Source: Hyperoplus lanceolatus
Taxonomy: Eukaryota > Chordata > Actinopteri > Uranoscopiformes > Ammodytidae
Length of the DNA: 64,000 bases
Direction: 5' to 3'
Assembly (NCBI GenBank): GCA_026929865.2
Contig: CM049397.1
Span: 992,001-1,056,000, forward strand
The stretch's first letter is position 1, and every line of letters begins with the position of its first letter. The position numbers and the translations under genes are program-made. The notes below the pieces were generated by a model. It was not told the origin of the DNA. It worked only from the letters and a program-made list of their open reading frames with translations, and did no database searches. Below, one piece after another: positions 11,284-22,200 of this stretch.

Positions 11284-12627
11284 TCAGGGATACTTTGAGT
11301 CCCAGTGTGGAGCATCGCTGTGGGCGTTTGCATTTACATACGTGAGACCTTGCTTTATGATTTCAAGCTCCTTCTCCTCATTCGATGTCATCTCCTTTCC
11401 CCCTGGTTGACAACTATCGCAGCAACATCCACCACACTTTGGTTCACAGGCTGCTCCGATGCTGTCCCATTTCCACCATTCCAGAAACTCTCTGCTAGCA
11501 ACCGTGGTCTCAGCCTGCCTCTCTCCTCTCTCAATGATCTCTTCATATTTCACAGCAGCTGTTCTCATCGAGCAGGCGAAGTGCGTCTTAGATCCATGTG
11601 CTGCCATGTCCACTTCCTCAAGGATATCCGGATGAGCTCCTCCTACCGTCTTTCCCAGTGGGCCATCCCACAGGACCAGGTCTCCAACGATCTTCACTCT
11701 CTGAGGGGCAAGTCTACCTTCACGGTGGCTAATAAGTAGTTCAATGGTCTCTGGTCTCTTCAAATCCCCCAGCTCAGTTTCTGGGAAGAACCTCTGTTCA
11801 GGTTTGATGACTCTGTGGACTTTGGCTATTTCGTTTAGCCCATAGCAGATGAGTCCGTGGGCTTGTTCCGTCCCTCTTGGTGTCTTGACTCTCACCCTGA
11901 GTAGATATCTCATGGTGGCAATCTTCATAGCGAGTCCTCCGACTCCCTGGACAACTAGAGTGATCTTTTCACTCCTCAACTTAAGTCTTTCAGCAGCTCT
12001 GTGTGTGATGTAGTTAGTGTCCGACGCTAAATCAATCAGAGTACCAATTTTCTGACCTGCATTGGCAGTGACTTCTAGCAGCATCATAATAACCGGTAGC
12101 TCTTTTAATCCATTCATCACCACCAGTCCCAGCTGCTCCTTCTTTGCACAGTTTGTTATTGCAGTCATGTTGGTAAAAGCCCGCATGCATTTTTCTGCCA
12201 TTTCTGGGGAGAGTTCGGCCATACATTTTTCCTGTTCCTCTGTAAGCTTAGGCTTTTTCCTCCTGTCTTTTCCACCTTTGTCTTCCTCGCTCCCTCTGGA
12301 TTCCCCTTTTGGACAGAGAAAGAAATGATGAGTTGATGAGCTCCCCTTTCTGCAATCCTTATTTCTGCACAGGTAGGTTCCTATACATTCATCCTCTTCT
12401 CTATGACATCCCAGGCACTTTTTACATGCTCCCAGCTTCTTCACAGCGCTTAATTTCTCAGCCAGTTTCAATCCCTTGAACCGCTTACAGAAGAAAACTT
12501 TCTCTCTATGCCTTTCATCTCCACAGACGACACATCCTTCTTCCCATGTGGAACGTGTGAAAGCATGTTTGCTTTCGAATTTCCTCTCTTGCCTCTCTGG
12601 CTTCTCAGTTAGTCCGAGCTGTTCCAA
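11284..12627 (-). pseudogene. BEL/Pao gag C-terminus, zinc knuckles and aspartic protease
   Basis: A 447-residue open frame that follows an in-frame TAA (12630-12628) and ends at TGA (11286-11284). Cysteine/histidine clusters CVVCGDERH, CKKCLGCHREEDEC and CRNKDCRKG form the gag zinc-binding region. LIDLASDTNYITHRAAERL (near 12040) has the D-x-x-S-x-T-N-Y-I pattern of the BEL protease, peptidase family A17. A cysteine-rich GGCCCDSC stretch precedes the RT. Apart from the two flanking stops it is intact. Confidence 0.9.
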
Positions 12628-12772
12628 TTACTCCAGAATTTCCTCTTGAGTTTTCAGGAAGTTTAGGAGGCTAGCAAAATGATTGTCCCTTGTGACATTA
12701 TTGCTGGGGTTTACCATGAATTCAAGCCAGTCTTTCTTTACAGCGTCCGGTAACTTGCTTTCAATTGACCTG

Positions 12773-14219
12773 AGGCCGGTTTCCCAAAGCCTTCTTAGAG
12801 CCTTCTTAACGCTACGTCATTCGTAACCCCTACGTGGAGTTCCTACTTAACGTTTCGCCGGTTTCCCGAAACGTTCTTTGCTACGAATCTCTTTCGTACG
12901 TCATACGTTGGTAAGATTGGTCTGGAGCGCCCTCAGAGCCTTCTTAGCTCTACCGTAGGGATGTTTCAGCTCTTGCTTGTGTCATTTAACTAATAAATCT
13001 GACTGTATTTCATATCAAACGGACACAGCGATGACTGTATTTAATAACAAACTGTTCAAAACGATCCAACTGTATAGTGTATATCACGTATATTTAAAGT
13101 AGGCTTAGGCTATTATATATTTTAGCAGAATACCATTAACTCTGATTCACAAAGTGTTCAAACTATATGAACAAGTCGCCACTTTTTAGTCATCTAACTG
13201 ACTTGACAATCAGCATTAACTGAATGGATGCGGTCCCTCAACATGAAAATACTTTATACGTGATACACTATAGCCTACAGTCGGATCGTTTTTATCAGTT
13301 TGTTATTAAATACAGTCATCGCTGTGTCCCTGTGATATGAAATACAGTCAGATGCATAAGTTTAATGACACAAGTGAAAGTCCCTGCGATCGCTGTGGCA
13401 TCGCCAGAGATACAAACCCCCACATTTCCTTCCGTAAAGCACCATGCGTAAAACGGACATGAGTCACATCCCTGTTGCGCATGGAACTGCCACAAGTCAT
13501 TCGTGATGAAAATAATTGCTGTAAACAATCTTCATCTCCTCCGCTGTTTCTATATTTTCTATATCTTTTTTTAAATTAGTATAGGCTATGGTAGTATGTT
13601 CGACATGGTTAACACTAGAACCTCCGCACTGTGTTCCACACCGGCTCAGCTGACAGCTGAGAGCTGTCAGCTGAGCCCGGGCAGAGTGCGTCGGATCCTC
13701 CGCCTCAAAACATGTAAATGTGCAAAAAAATGAATGAAATGAATGAATAGAGCTTACCTTAAAATAAGTGTGCCATGTTACTGTTTATTGTATTTAGGAT
13801 TTTAGCTCATTTGGACGCTGTTTGGGCCGTCTGCTATTGGCGATATTATGTCTACTTTCAGTTTCATTACTGACCCACCAAGTAACGTGATTAGTGTTCT
13901 TAAAGATACTTAGATTATAAAACAAGAGTTCCAAAACACAGATGATGATTCAACAAACTAATTTATGACTTTATATTACACTAGAAATGCACGGGTAGAT
14001 TTGATTAGACAGCATACAGATGCAGCTGTGCATGAAATGAGCAGGAAATGGATAATCGAACTCGGAGCAACCGATTTCAGCAGTGTACGAACGACGTAAG
14101 GAGTGTTTCTCCTAAGATACCGTTCGGGAACCACGACTACAGAGGTAAACAACTTTGGTAAGTCATAACGTAGGAGTCTTCGTAGCTCGCTAAGAGAGGA
14201 CTTTATCGGGAAACCGGCC
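12773..14219. mobile_element. TIR element with internal fold-back, 4-bp target duplication (1447 bp)
   Basis: It is flanked by CCTG at 12769-12772 and 14220-14223. Termini are AGGCCGGTTTCCCAAAG and CGGGAAACCGGCC. The gag frame is restored on removal, which fixes the boundaries. Inside are two long inverted segments (about 12985-13090 and 13255-13365) sharing GACTGTATTTCATATCA and ACACAGCGATGACTGTAT, and a perfect hairpin at 13643-13677. There is no transposase ORF. A 4-bp duplication is seen in Sola- and some Academ-type elements, but I cannot assign a superfamily. Confidence 0.85.
13643..13677. other. perfect hairpin, 16-bp arms
   Basis: Left arm GGCTCAGCTGACAGCT, loop GAG, right arm its exact reverse complement. 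It lies inside the TIR element at 12773-14219. Confidence 0.95.
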
Positions 14220-14428
14220 CCTGGTAACCAGAGGGTTCTTGATGGCTCCTGTGTCCCTGAGCTCTGTGAGGTCTGCCAGAGCCTTCTCAACGGTTTGGAT
14301 TAAGTCAATCACCTTCCTTGGCTGATTTGCTCTTAAGGCAGGAATTTTCTCAAGTTCTTCAATTATCTCCAGGGCAATTGTAGATTTATTTCTAAATCTG
14401 TTTTCCAATACATGGAACATATCTTGAG

Positions 14429-16330
14429 CAGGCCCGGATTAAGAGGAAAGATTACACTAGGCATACCGCATTTTTTCGGACCCCCTCCAAACGGATACTT
14501 CACGATTTAGTGACAAAACTACATACATTTGAACTGCCACAAGAGTAGTATGCTCATTCATTTGTTTAAGAGTTGCGCATTTGTAAACGGGAGTAAAGAG
14601 AAACGTAACCGTGTGCGACTTCACGTCTGTTTGTGAGCGCACTGCAGGAGCACTTCTGAAAGGTGCGTGCAGAGTAACCACGGACATGACCACGGGCCCT
14701 GGACACAAACCAGCCATGGAACCCTACCAACACGCAAATACACGCACTAGCACACCGTGCAATCCACAATCACACACATTATAATGCAGCGCACAGCCTA
14801 TAGAGAAAGAGAGAGATAGAGCGGAATACAATTCTATAAAGTTTCTCTGGTGCTGCGCAAGAGAAAGAGAGTCTTTGAGCCGGAGCCTACTAGACAGTTA
14901 GATTAGGGCAGAGACACCGACGATGCGAGCGCGCGCTAGGCGCGCGAGCAGATTATTTTTGCCTTTATAAGATCTCTGCGCCTGCTTTTTGGCCCACCCT
15001 TGCCCCCCTCGGAGCCTACACTCAAATGTCTGAGCGAAGCAGCGCGTCACCCGGTGAAACGCTGTGTTGGTGTCGTTCACAGTGAGACAGACACACTCTG
15101 TGGTTTAAAACTAAATGATCACAGGGGATTCCTGCACGTTAACGGGTGTCGAGGGGACAGGCTCCGCGATCTGATTGCATGTCCCGAGCCTGGATACCCC
15201 AATCCCCAATCTCACTGCCGACTAACTGTAAAGTGAAACAACCGCCTCGCTCGTTACACTGGTACTGGTACGTAAAGGGAACGCACAGTTGGCAAACTCT
15301 CCTCACTACAACTGCCACAGCAGAAAAGCCACTGTAGTTCGATCGCTTTGTCGATTCGTGCCTCTGACACGTTGACTCGCAACATAATGAGTTGAGGCTT
15401 TGATTTCAGTGGGGATGTGGAGCTCTTTGGCCATTTCCCGTGCCTTTTTTTTTCTAGACACATCGTTCTCTCTCCAAGCGCACACACGCTTGTCCCGGCC
15501 GAATATAAGACCCCGAATATAAAACAACCCGACTTTTTATGACCCATTCCCAGGGGGGAAACCCCCGTCAAATTTTTTTAGCAGCAGAGCCGGCCCAAGC
15601 CTTCATGGGGCCCTAAGCCGAATTTGATTAGGGCCCCCCTCTCCAATGTTATGGTGGCCAAATGATTGACTATTGTTAAATGTCATTCACACACCCAGTT
15701 CATCGCTAGTGCCTCCAATGTCCAGCTTAGTGAAAATAGTAGCAAGCCGAGATCCTGACTCTCCTAGGGGAGTCCGGGGGTATGCCCCCCCCGGGAGATT
15801 TTTTTTACCTTTTTAAAGTGAAATGCATGAATCTGGTGCACTTTGAGAGGGAAATTAAGAGGCTAAATCTGAGGAATTTTTTGTGAACGAATAATTTGGA
15901 GATACTGGCTCAAATGAAGTAGAATTAAAAGCTATTGAAGAAAGACATATGGATTTTCCATAAAAAATATTCATATAGAAAAAATATAATTTAGTGTCCT
16001 CTGGGATGGGCTTGGTGCTTTTTTTTCTTTTATGGGCCATATTTCTCTGTAATTTAATGAATGCATTTAAATGCAGTGAGGGGAACGTAGCAGAAGAACT
16101 CTGTTGTCCACCTATCTTTTTTCCATAGATGAGGCTGAAATAGGCTATAGACTATACACAGTGCATGGGCAACTGAGGGCAGTCCCATTTCCAATACCGA
16201 GTGATAAATTAACCTCGCATGAACTGATTCAATTATTAGGCTATTAACTATCCAGACCAAAACATTGTATTCCTTTTTTTGTATGATAACTTACATTTGC
16301 ATAAAATGATGTTAATATCAAACACACATA

Positions 16331-16366
<36 letters not shown>

Positions 16367-16445
16367 TTATCCTTCTCACTGGGCCCCCTAGTGGAAATGG
16401 GCCCTAGGCACGTGCCTAGAATGCCTATGCCTAGATCCGGCCCTG
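14429..16445. mobile_element. hAT element inserted in BEL gag (2017 bp, 8-bp target duplication)
   Basis: The direct repeat ATCTTGAG at 14421-14428 and 16446-16453 is the 8-bp duplication typical of hAT. Ends are CAGGCCCGGATTAAG and GATCCGGCCCTG, an imperfect inverted pair. The interior has no intact transposase. It contains a repeat starting near 15585 (CAGAGCCGGCCC) that recurs, interrupted, at 42640-44396 and as a fragment at 52040-52290. A 28-base A tract begins at 16335. Confidence 0.88.
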
Positions 16446-16876
16446 ATCTTGAGCTGTGTTGTATGTTGATAGGTGGAGGTCTCGGGAGATTTTTCAGCAT
16501 CCTGCTGCTTGTCAAGCTCATCTTCTTCACCTGAGTCCTCAAGGTCTGCTATTAAGCCAGCTTTGTAATCATCATTTGCTTCACAGAGCTTTCTTGCTTC
16601 GCCGGTGACCTTTTTGAACTCCTCTTGTAGTTCAGTTTTAGCCATGCTTTGTGCTGCTCGGGTGAGAAAATGAACTGCTTTGGTGAAAGCAGTTTTAGCC
16701 AATGTCCTTTTCTTCTTCAGTTGGCTCACTGTCTTCCCAAAAGCTTCCCCCGCCATTTTGTGCTCATTAGTTTGTAACTGAGTCCAGTTTTCCTCCTGCT
16801 TAGACAGCTGCTTTTTTTGACTTTTCTCAGGCCTTTAATCCTTTATTTTTCTTCACTGTCATGCGTGGTTTTCAAC

Positions 16877-17486
16877 TGACAAGTTATTATGGGGTTTACT
16901 TTGTCCAGCTTCTGCCCAAACTTGAAAAATGGCCTGGCCAACCATAAAGAAAGCAATGGGACAACTCTTTTCCTTTTCTCACTTTTATTTTCTTGTGGCA
17001 GGAATTATTAGGTTGAAAACACAAAAAAAAAAACACAAACAGAAATGAACAACCATCATTACGTTCAACAAACAAATCTCTTAAATGGTTTAGTCATATT
17101 TTAACATAATCTATTATTCAATTCATAATTGTTATTAACTTTAACTTAAGTGTTTTAATCTTTACAATATATGATTACCATGTACCTCCAGTTTATCCAG
17201 TTTAACATTTCAACACAATATAATTTTGGTTCATCCATACCAGTAGCCTTTCATGGTTTGACCCAAGCTGGATAGTTCTTTCTCCTCTGTTGTCTGAATC
17301 CTCACTGAGTGCAGAGTGAGTGATCCTGCTGAAAAAGCTGCAGGCAGGAGATTTCAGTCAGCTAATCAGCTGAAGTTGGTTTTGGGGATTTTCCTCTCCT
17401 TACTAGGGAGTCAATACACTACCCCACTTGTCCTCCGGGTGTCATGGTTTCTTTTGACTTTAGCTTACTTGACTTTTGACTCAACA
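16877..17486 (-). repeat. 5' LTR of the BEL/Pao element
   Basis: 610 bases, the transcriptional 5' LTR because coding runs on the minus strand. An A-tract near 17023-17034 accounts for most of the length difference from the other LTR. I could not recognise a primer-binding site: the bases just inside (GTTGAAAACCACGCATG on the minus strand) do not start with TGG. Confidence 0.95.
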
Positions 17487-17533
17487 ATCAATATTTGCTC
17501 AACTTTTTTTTCTTCATAAAACTCTTTAACAAC

Positions 17534-17716
17534 CTTTTTTTTAAAGATTTTTTTTTGCATTTTTATGCTTTATTGATAGTGTAGAGCCAGAGTTGAAATG
17601 GGGCAGAGAGGGGAGTCACATGCAGAGAACGACCGCGGGCTGGAATCGAACCTGGGTCTGCTGCTGGCCGAGGCCCATGGGGGGGACGCCCTACCAACTG
17701 AGCTAAGGGCGCCCCT
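17534..17716 (-). mobile_element. tRNA-derived SINE with 11-bp target duplication
   Basis: TCTTTAACAAC occurs at 17523-17533 and 17717-17727. On the minus strand the body has a box A-like TAGCTCAGTTGGTAGGGC and a box B GGTTCGATTCC, as in a polymerase III promoter. A TCAATAAAGCATAAAAATGC region and an A-rich tail follow. A 5' fragment of the same family is at 48640-48681. Confidence 0.9.
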
Positions 17717-17985
17717 TCTTTAACAACTTTTAACTTGCTCAGAACTATCAAGCATTCAATCACTTTCAGGATGTTAACCCTTTAAATGATCAATTAATTT
17801 AATTATTTCCATATGATAAATACTAGGGGGATGGGGTTTTGGTGTTGATTACACTCTTGGATTCAAGATTAGCAACAAAATTGATGTGATTGCATTATTA
17901 GTTTTTATGTTATTTCATACTCCCTTTGGACACCTTTGTGGCAAAAAAAAATGACATGCACATGAACTGCATTAAAATCAAATCC

Positions 17986-18098
17986 ATCCATCCATCCATC
18001 CATCTTCTACCGCTTGTCCCGTTAGGGGTCGCGGGGGGGCTGGAGCCAATCCCAGCTGCATTGGGCGAGGGCAGGGTACACCCTGGACAGTTCGCCAG
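17986..18098 (-). mobile_element. 5'-truncated LINE-type 3' end with TGGA tail, 13-bp target duplication
   Basis: TAAAATCAAATCC at 17973-17985 and 18099-18111 flanks 113 bases. On the minus strand these read CTGGCGAACTGTCCAGGGTG, then a GCTGGAGCC/GCTGGGATTGG region, GCGGTAGAAG and (ATGG)n. This is a very common teleost retroposon 3' end, and the duplication shows target-primed insertion. I cannot name the LINE clade with confidence. Confidence 0.8.
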
Positions 18099-18783
18099 TA
18101 AAATCAAATCCTCATACATCAATATTTTGTACGATTCTTTTTGCTTGAAACCCTTAATCAACTTCAGCCCTGATCAAAATGATCAAATATTCAATCAATT
18201 TCAGGATTTAGCCAGTTTATTTATTTGAGTTAAAAAAAAATTAAAATACAAAAAATGCCTCATCCAGTAAAAATGTCAAACTTCACTACATTTCTTCAAA
18301 ATGAAATACTGACATTACAGAATGTATGGTTTTATACTATAATGGCAGTGAGATTAAAAAATGTGGTTTGAATGAAAGTCAATGAAGCATTTTTTGCCAC
18401 AAAGGTGTCCAGAGTGATTATCTGGCATTACATAAAAAATACTAATGCAATCAAATCAAATGCTTTGCTAATCTTTGACACGTCCAAGCCTCTAATCACC
18501 ACCAAAGTCCCATCCCCCTAGTATTTATTATATGGAAAATATGTAATGATGTGTTCTTTTTAGTAAATAATTATTAACTCAAATAAATAAACTGGCATTT
18601 AAAGAGTTAAAATCCTGAAATTGATTGAATATTCGATCCTTTTGATCAGGGCTGAATTTGATTAAGGGTTTCAAGCAACAAAAAAAATCGAATAAAATAT
18701 TGATGTATGAGGATTTGAATGCAGTTTGTGTGCATGCACATTTTTGCCACAAATGTGTCTAAAGGAATAATCTGAAAAAACTA

Positions 18784-18925
18784 GGGCTGTCAAAATTTTA
18801 ATCAGATTAATCACAGGGTAGCTGTGGATTAATCACGTTTAATTCTACCATTCGAAATATGCCCGAATAATTTCTCTGTAGGCTATGTTGTTATAGGAAC
18901 GGAAAGATAAATGACAGAAGGTGTA
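18784..18925. mobile_element. hAT-like left end fragment
   Basis: CTAGGGCTGTCAAAATTTTAA followed by repeated GATTAATCAC motifs resembles a common teleost hAT-type end. I found no matching right end. Confidence 0.4.
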
Positions 18926-19574
18926 TATCAGTGATTCTTAAGAACCGGGACAAAAGGATGTCTTCCATATGTAACTGCTGTTATCTTTAAAAATAAAAAT
19001 ATTTAAAATTTTAGATGTTATTAGGGATTAAGAATAAAATGTCTGGAGCACAATTATCCCCTTAAATTTAATTTTATCATTGTTATATATGTGTTAAATA
19101 TATGACACTTGTTATCTTCTCGCGACGTCCAAAACAGTGTGTCCACAGAGAGGGTTTCAATCTTTCATATGCAATAAAACCTATTAAAAATGTACTTTAA
19201 TGATTAAAAAGTGCCTTTTTCATCGAAAGCAACACTAAATAATCTCTCATATCAATAAAAAAGGTTTTTCTTCAACACATTCATGTTTTATATGGTTTCA
19301 AAGTGGTGGGACACTTTTTGTCACCACAGTCAGACAATCCATTAAAATGTAAGAAAATCAGCCAAAATAAGGGGCAGCTGTCACTATGAAGGACCTCTTG
19401 TCACATTCTACCGATGCAGAGTACATTAGAGTCAGACAGACCAGCACACACAAGCTTCAAAAAGACAAATATGTCAGTTTCTTCTGGGATACTTATTTCG
19501 AAAAAGGGGGGATTTGATGGTCTGCTCCAAAAAACACAGACTGATGACGAAATTGGTCGGTTTTCATTAACATA

Positions 19575-21191
19575 CAGTCATATGAAAAAGTTTGGGACCC
19601 CCTTCTAATTTTGGGGATTTTTGTTAATCATTAGCTGGGATTTCAAAGAAGCAAATTCCTTTACATATATGACATGCCTTAGGTAGACAGAAGCAATTCA
19701 GCAGTGTCATTTTGTTTATTGGAATAATAGAAAATATGCATAAGCATCATAACAACATTTGACTGGTGCATAAATTTGGGCACCCCAAAAGAAAAATGTC
19801 ATCAGTACTTAGTTGAGCCTCCTTTTGCAAAATAACAGCCTCTAGACGCCTCTGGTAGCCTGTGATGAGTGTCTGGATCCTGGATGTAGGTATTTTTAAC
19901 ATTCTTACATACTAAAGCGATCCAGTTCAGTTAAATGTGATGGCTGCCGAGCATGGAAAGCCTGCTTCAAATCCTCCCATAGATTGTCGATGATATTCAA
20001 GTCATTGGACTGCGACGGCCATATCAGAACATTGTACTTTTCCCTCTGCAGGAATTTGAACTGTGTTAAGCGTCATTGTCTTGTTGGAATATCCAACCCC
20101 TGCGCAACTTCAACTTTGTGACTGATGCTTGAACATTATCCTGAATAATCTGTTGAAACTGGGTTGAATTCATCCGACTATCCACTTTAACCAGGGCCAC
20201 AGTCCCTGAAGTGGCCACAGCATGATTGAACCTCCACTAAATTTGAAAGTAGGTAGCAGGTGTTTTACTTGGAATGCAGTTTTCTCCTTTTGCCACTTTT
20301 TATAATGACCAAATAACTTATTTTTTGTCTCATCAGTCCAAAGCATTTTCTTCCAATATGAATCTGGCTTGTCTAAATGAGCTTTAGCATACTCTAAGCA
20401 ACTGTATCTGTGGCGTGGGCGCAGAAAGGGCTTCCTTCTCATCACCCGGCCATACAGATGTTTTGGTGCAAATTGCACTGAATTGTTGAACCATGTACAG
20501 ATACACCATCTGCAGCCAGATGTTCTTGCAGGTTTTTGGAGGTGATCTGTGGGTTGTGTGCAACCATTCTCACAATCCGCCGCATATGCCGCTCTTGTAC
20601 TTTTCTTGGTCTGCTAGACCTGGGTTTAACTGCAACTGTGCCTGTGTCCTTCCATTCCCTGACAACATTCCTTACAGTAGAAATTGACAATTGAAACCTT
20701 TGGGAAAGCTTCTTGTAGCCTTCCCTAAACCATGACAATGAATAATCTTTGTTTTTCAGATATTTTGGGAGCTGCTTTGATGATCCCATTCTGTCTCACT
20801 TCTGCAGAGAGTCAAAGAGAAGTGCAACTTGCATTTAGGCACCTAAAATACCTTTTCTCATGATTAAACAGACCTTTATATGAGGTTCAAGGCTTAACCA
20901 CATAATCCAACCAATTTTGTGTTTAAAGTCCTCAGTTGTACATGCTGTTACATGCATTAAAATCAGCAAAACCACAAGGGTTCCCATATTTTTGCACAGC
21001 CAGTTTTTCACATTTTATTTAATTTCATAAAACTGAATACTGCTTTTCAAAAAATCTTTGTTTGGAAAACATCCCAGTACTTAGCTGTTCCTGGTAAATG
21101 AAAGACATACCACTTTTATCTTTTTTTGTGTGAAAGCAGAGTCAATTATAATGCCGGCTAAGAGGGGTTCCCAAACTTTTTCATATGACTG
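19575..21191 (-). mobile_element. Tc1/mariner element, full length, TA duplication
   Basis: It is flanked by TA at 19573-19574 and 21192-21193. Termini are perfect inverted repeats beginning CAGTCATATGAAAAAGTTTG. Total 1617 bases, typical of teleost Tc1-like elements. A broken transposase lies on the minus strand. Confidence 0.95.
19925..20789 (-). pseudogene. Tc1-like transposase, frameshifted
   Basis: It starts MGSSKQLPKYLKNK. Two helix-turn-helix DNA-binding regions follow (LSISTVRNVVREWKDTG; RRIVRMVAHNPQITSKNLQ), then a frameshift near 20470. The second piece has LRPRHRYSCLEYAKAH and the first catalytic aspartate in WTDETKN. A third piece near 20030-19930 reads SNDLNIIDNLWEDLKQAF, where the usual DLNxIEN carries D in place of the catalytic E. 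It is therefore inactive. Confidence 0.9.
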
Positions 21192-21399
21192 TAAATACTC
21201 CCACGGGAAAGCTCGCCAGAAACTCGGCAGTTGATTGGCAAATCAAGACGCCCCCGTTGGTAACCACACACCAGGAACTGCACCTGCTAATGCAACAACA
21301 GACAGAGCAGAAGCAAGCTGCAGTGTTAGCTCTTCTCAAGCTACCATCACACCCCAGCCTCGAAGCAGACCGGGGCTGAATGGATTTACTTCATTTTTT

Positions 21400-22200
21400 G
21401 TTAGGCTATGCCCAGCAAAGGTTGGCAATCCAGTGTGATCTGCCGTAATACTGGAGTGTGGAGGAGATTGTGCCTGGAAGACTGAGAGACACCATCTCTC
21501 CTCTGGAAATGTAAGTAGTCCTATTTAAAAAAAAAAATCTGTCCATTTATGAGTTCAATGTGTGTAATGTGCTTTGATTTATCCCTCCTATAATAACCAA
21601 CGCCGACTGAAACGAGATAATGCCGCTGTGTTAAGTAGTTAGCGTTAGCATCTGCTAGCTTAACAGTTAGCTTTATGCTAACGTTTAGATCTGTGAGTGA
21701 CAGCCCCTGTGTGAGAAACAGACGGGGAAACTGTACGGTGTGTTGGAAACTGAATAGTATTTGTTTGTTGTTGACAGTGTGTAGTTATGCAAGCAGTCGT
21801 GGTACATGCAGCAGTAGGCCTATTACATCTCCAGTGTTTATGTACACTATATTAGACAGGAATAGCCTACTGTAAGTTGCCTCTGCTGCTGTTTGTTTCC
21901 TGTCCATTATATTTCAAAAAGCACACAGTATCACTCAGAACTCATTGCTTCTTGAGCAAGGGCTATACTGAACTTAGTAGCCTATCTTATTTAATAATCA
22001 AATAAAAAATATATTTTCATTAGTTTGTAGCTTTGCCATAACTACAGATGTATGATGTATATTTCAGCTGTGCTACATGATATAACATTGAATGTGTCAT
22101 GTTTTACAGATATGAGTGACCTGATGGACCACACTATCTGTTCCATAGGCAGTGAAATTTCCATTTCACTGTCTATGAATAAACTGCTTTATTTTTAAGT
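21400..22200 (+). ncRNA. possible two-exon non-coding transcript
   Basis: A strong donor (AAT|GTAAGTAGT near 21510), an acceptor (TGTTTTACAG near 22110) and a poly(A) signal (AATAAA near 22178) lie in order on the plus strand with no conserved ORF. The last exon includes a near-perfect inverted repeat, CATAGGCAGTGAAAT and ATTTCACTGTCTATG. This is inference from signals only. Confidence 0.25.

Larger units (their letters stand above)
12629..16756 (-). pseudogene. BEL/Pao gag N-terminal part, interrupted twice
   Basis: Three pieces remain. The first (16756-16454) starts MAGEAFGKTVSQ and is lysine-, then acid-rich (SGEEDELDKQQD). The hAT element follows. The second piece (14428-14224) has MFHVLENRFRNKS and ends NPLVTR. 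After the TIR element, the third piece (12772-12631) has SIESKLPDAVKKDWLEFM and TQEEILE before TAA. Pieces two and three join in frame exactly when the TIR element and one CAGG copy are removed. Pieces one and two are in different frames, so a small indel also lies near the hAT site. Confidence 0.85.
7077..17486 (-). mobile_element. BEL/Pao LTR retrotransposon, degenerate, with two nested DNA elements
   Basis: Two LTRs (7077-7680 and 16877-17486) begin and end TG...CA and are flanked by the 5-bp direct repeat ATCAA at 7072-7076 and 17487-17491. The coding strand is minus, so the right LTR is the 5' one. A purine-rich AAGTGGGAGG lies just before the 3' LTR. Order in the coding direction is gag, zinc-knuckle region, protease, reverse transcriptase, RNase H, integrase, C-terminal domain, which is the BEL/Pao order. 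Removing the elements at 12773-14219 and 14429-16445 leaves about 6.9 kb, a normal BEL length. Several stops and a frameshift break pol. No env was seen. Confidence 0.93.
17487..18780. mobile_element. inverted cluster of TGGACACCTTTGTGGC repeats
   Basis: At least three arms of one AT-rich element lie in alternating orientation. TGGACACCTTTGTGGC starts at 17929. Its reverse complement GCCACAAAGGTGTCCA lies near 18396-18411, and GCCACAAATGTGTCT near 18750-18764. The stretch around 18112-18230 (CATCAATATTTTGTACG, CTTAATCAACTTCAGCCCTG) is mirrored at about 18560-18710, and TACTAGGGGGATGGG near 17821 is mirrored near 18515. The arms could pair as a large fold-back. No ORF is present, and the family is unassigned. 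Confidence 0.7.

Noticed and set aside
13316..13528. Small minus-strand frame in the TIR element
   Set aside because: It spans one arm of the fold-back and has no recognisable domain.
17640..17716. Possible tRNA gene
   Set aside because: A and B boxes are present, but the body, A-rich tail and target duplication show a tRNA-derived SINE.
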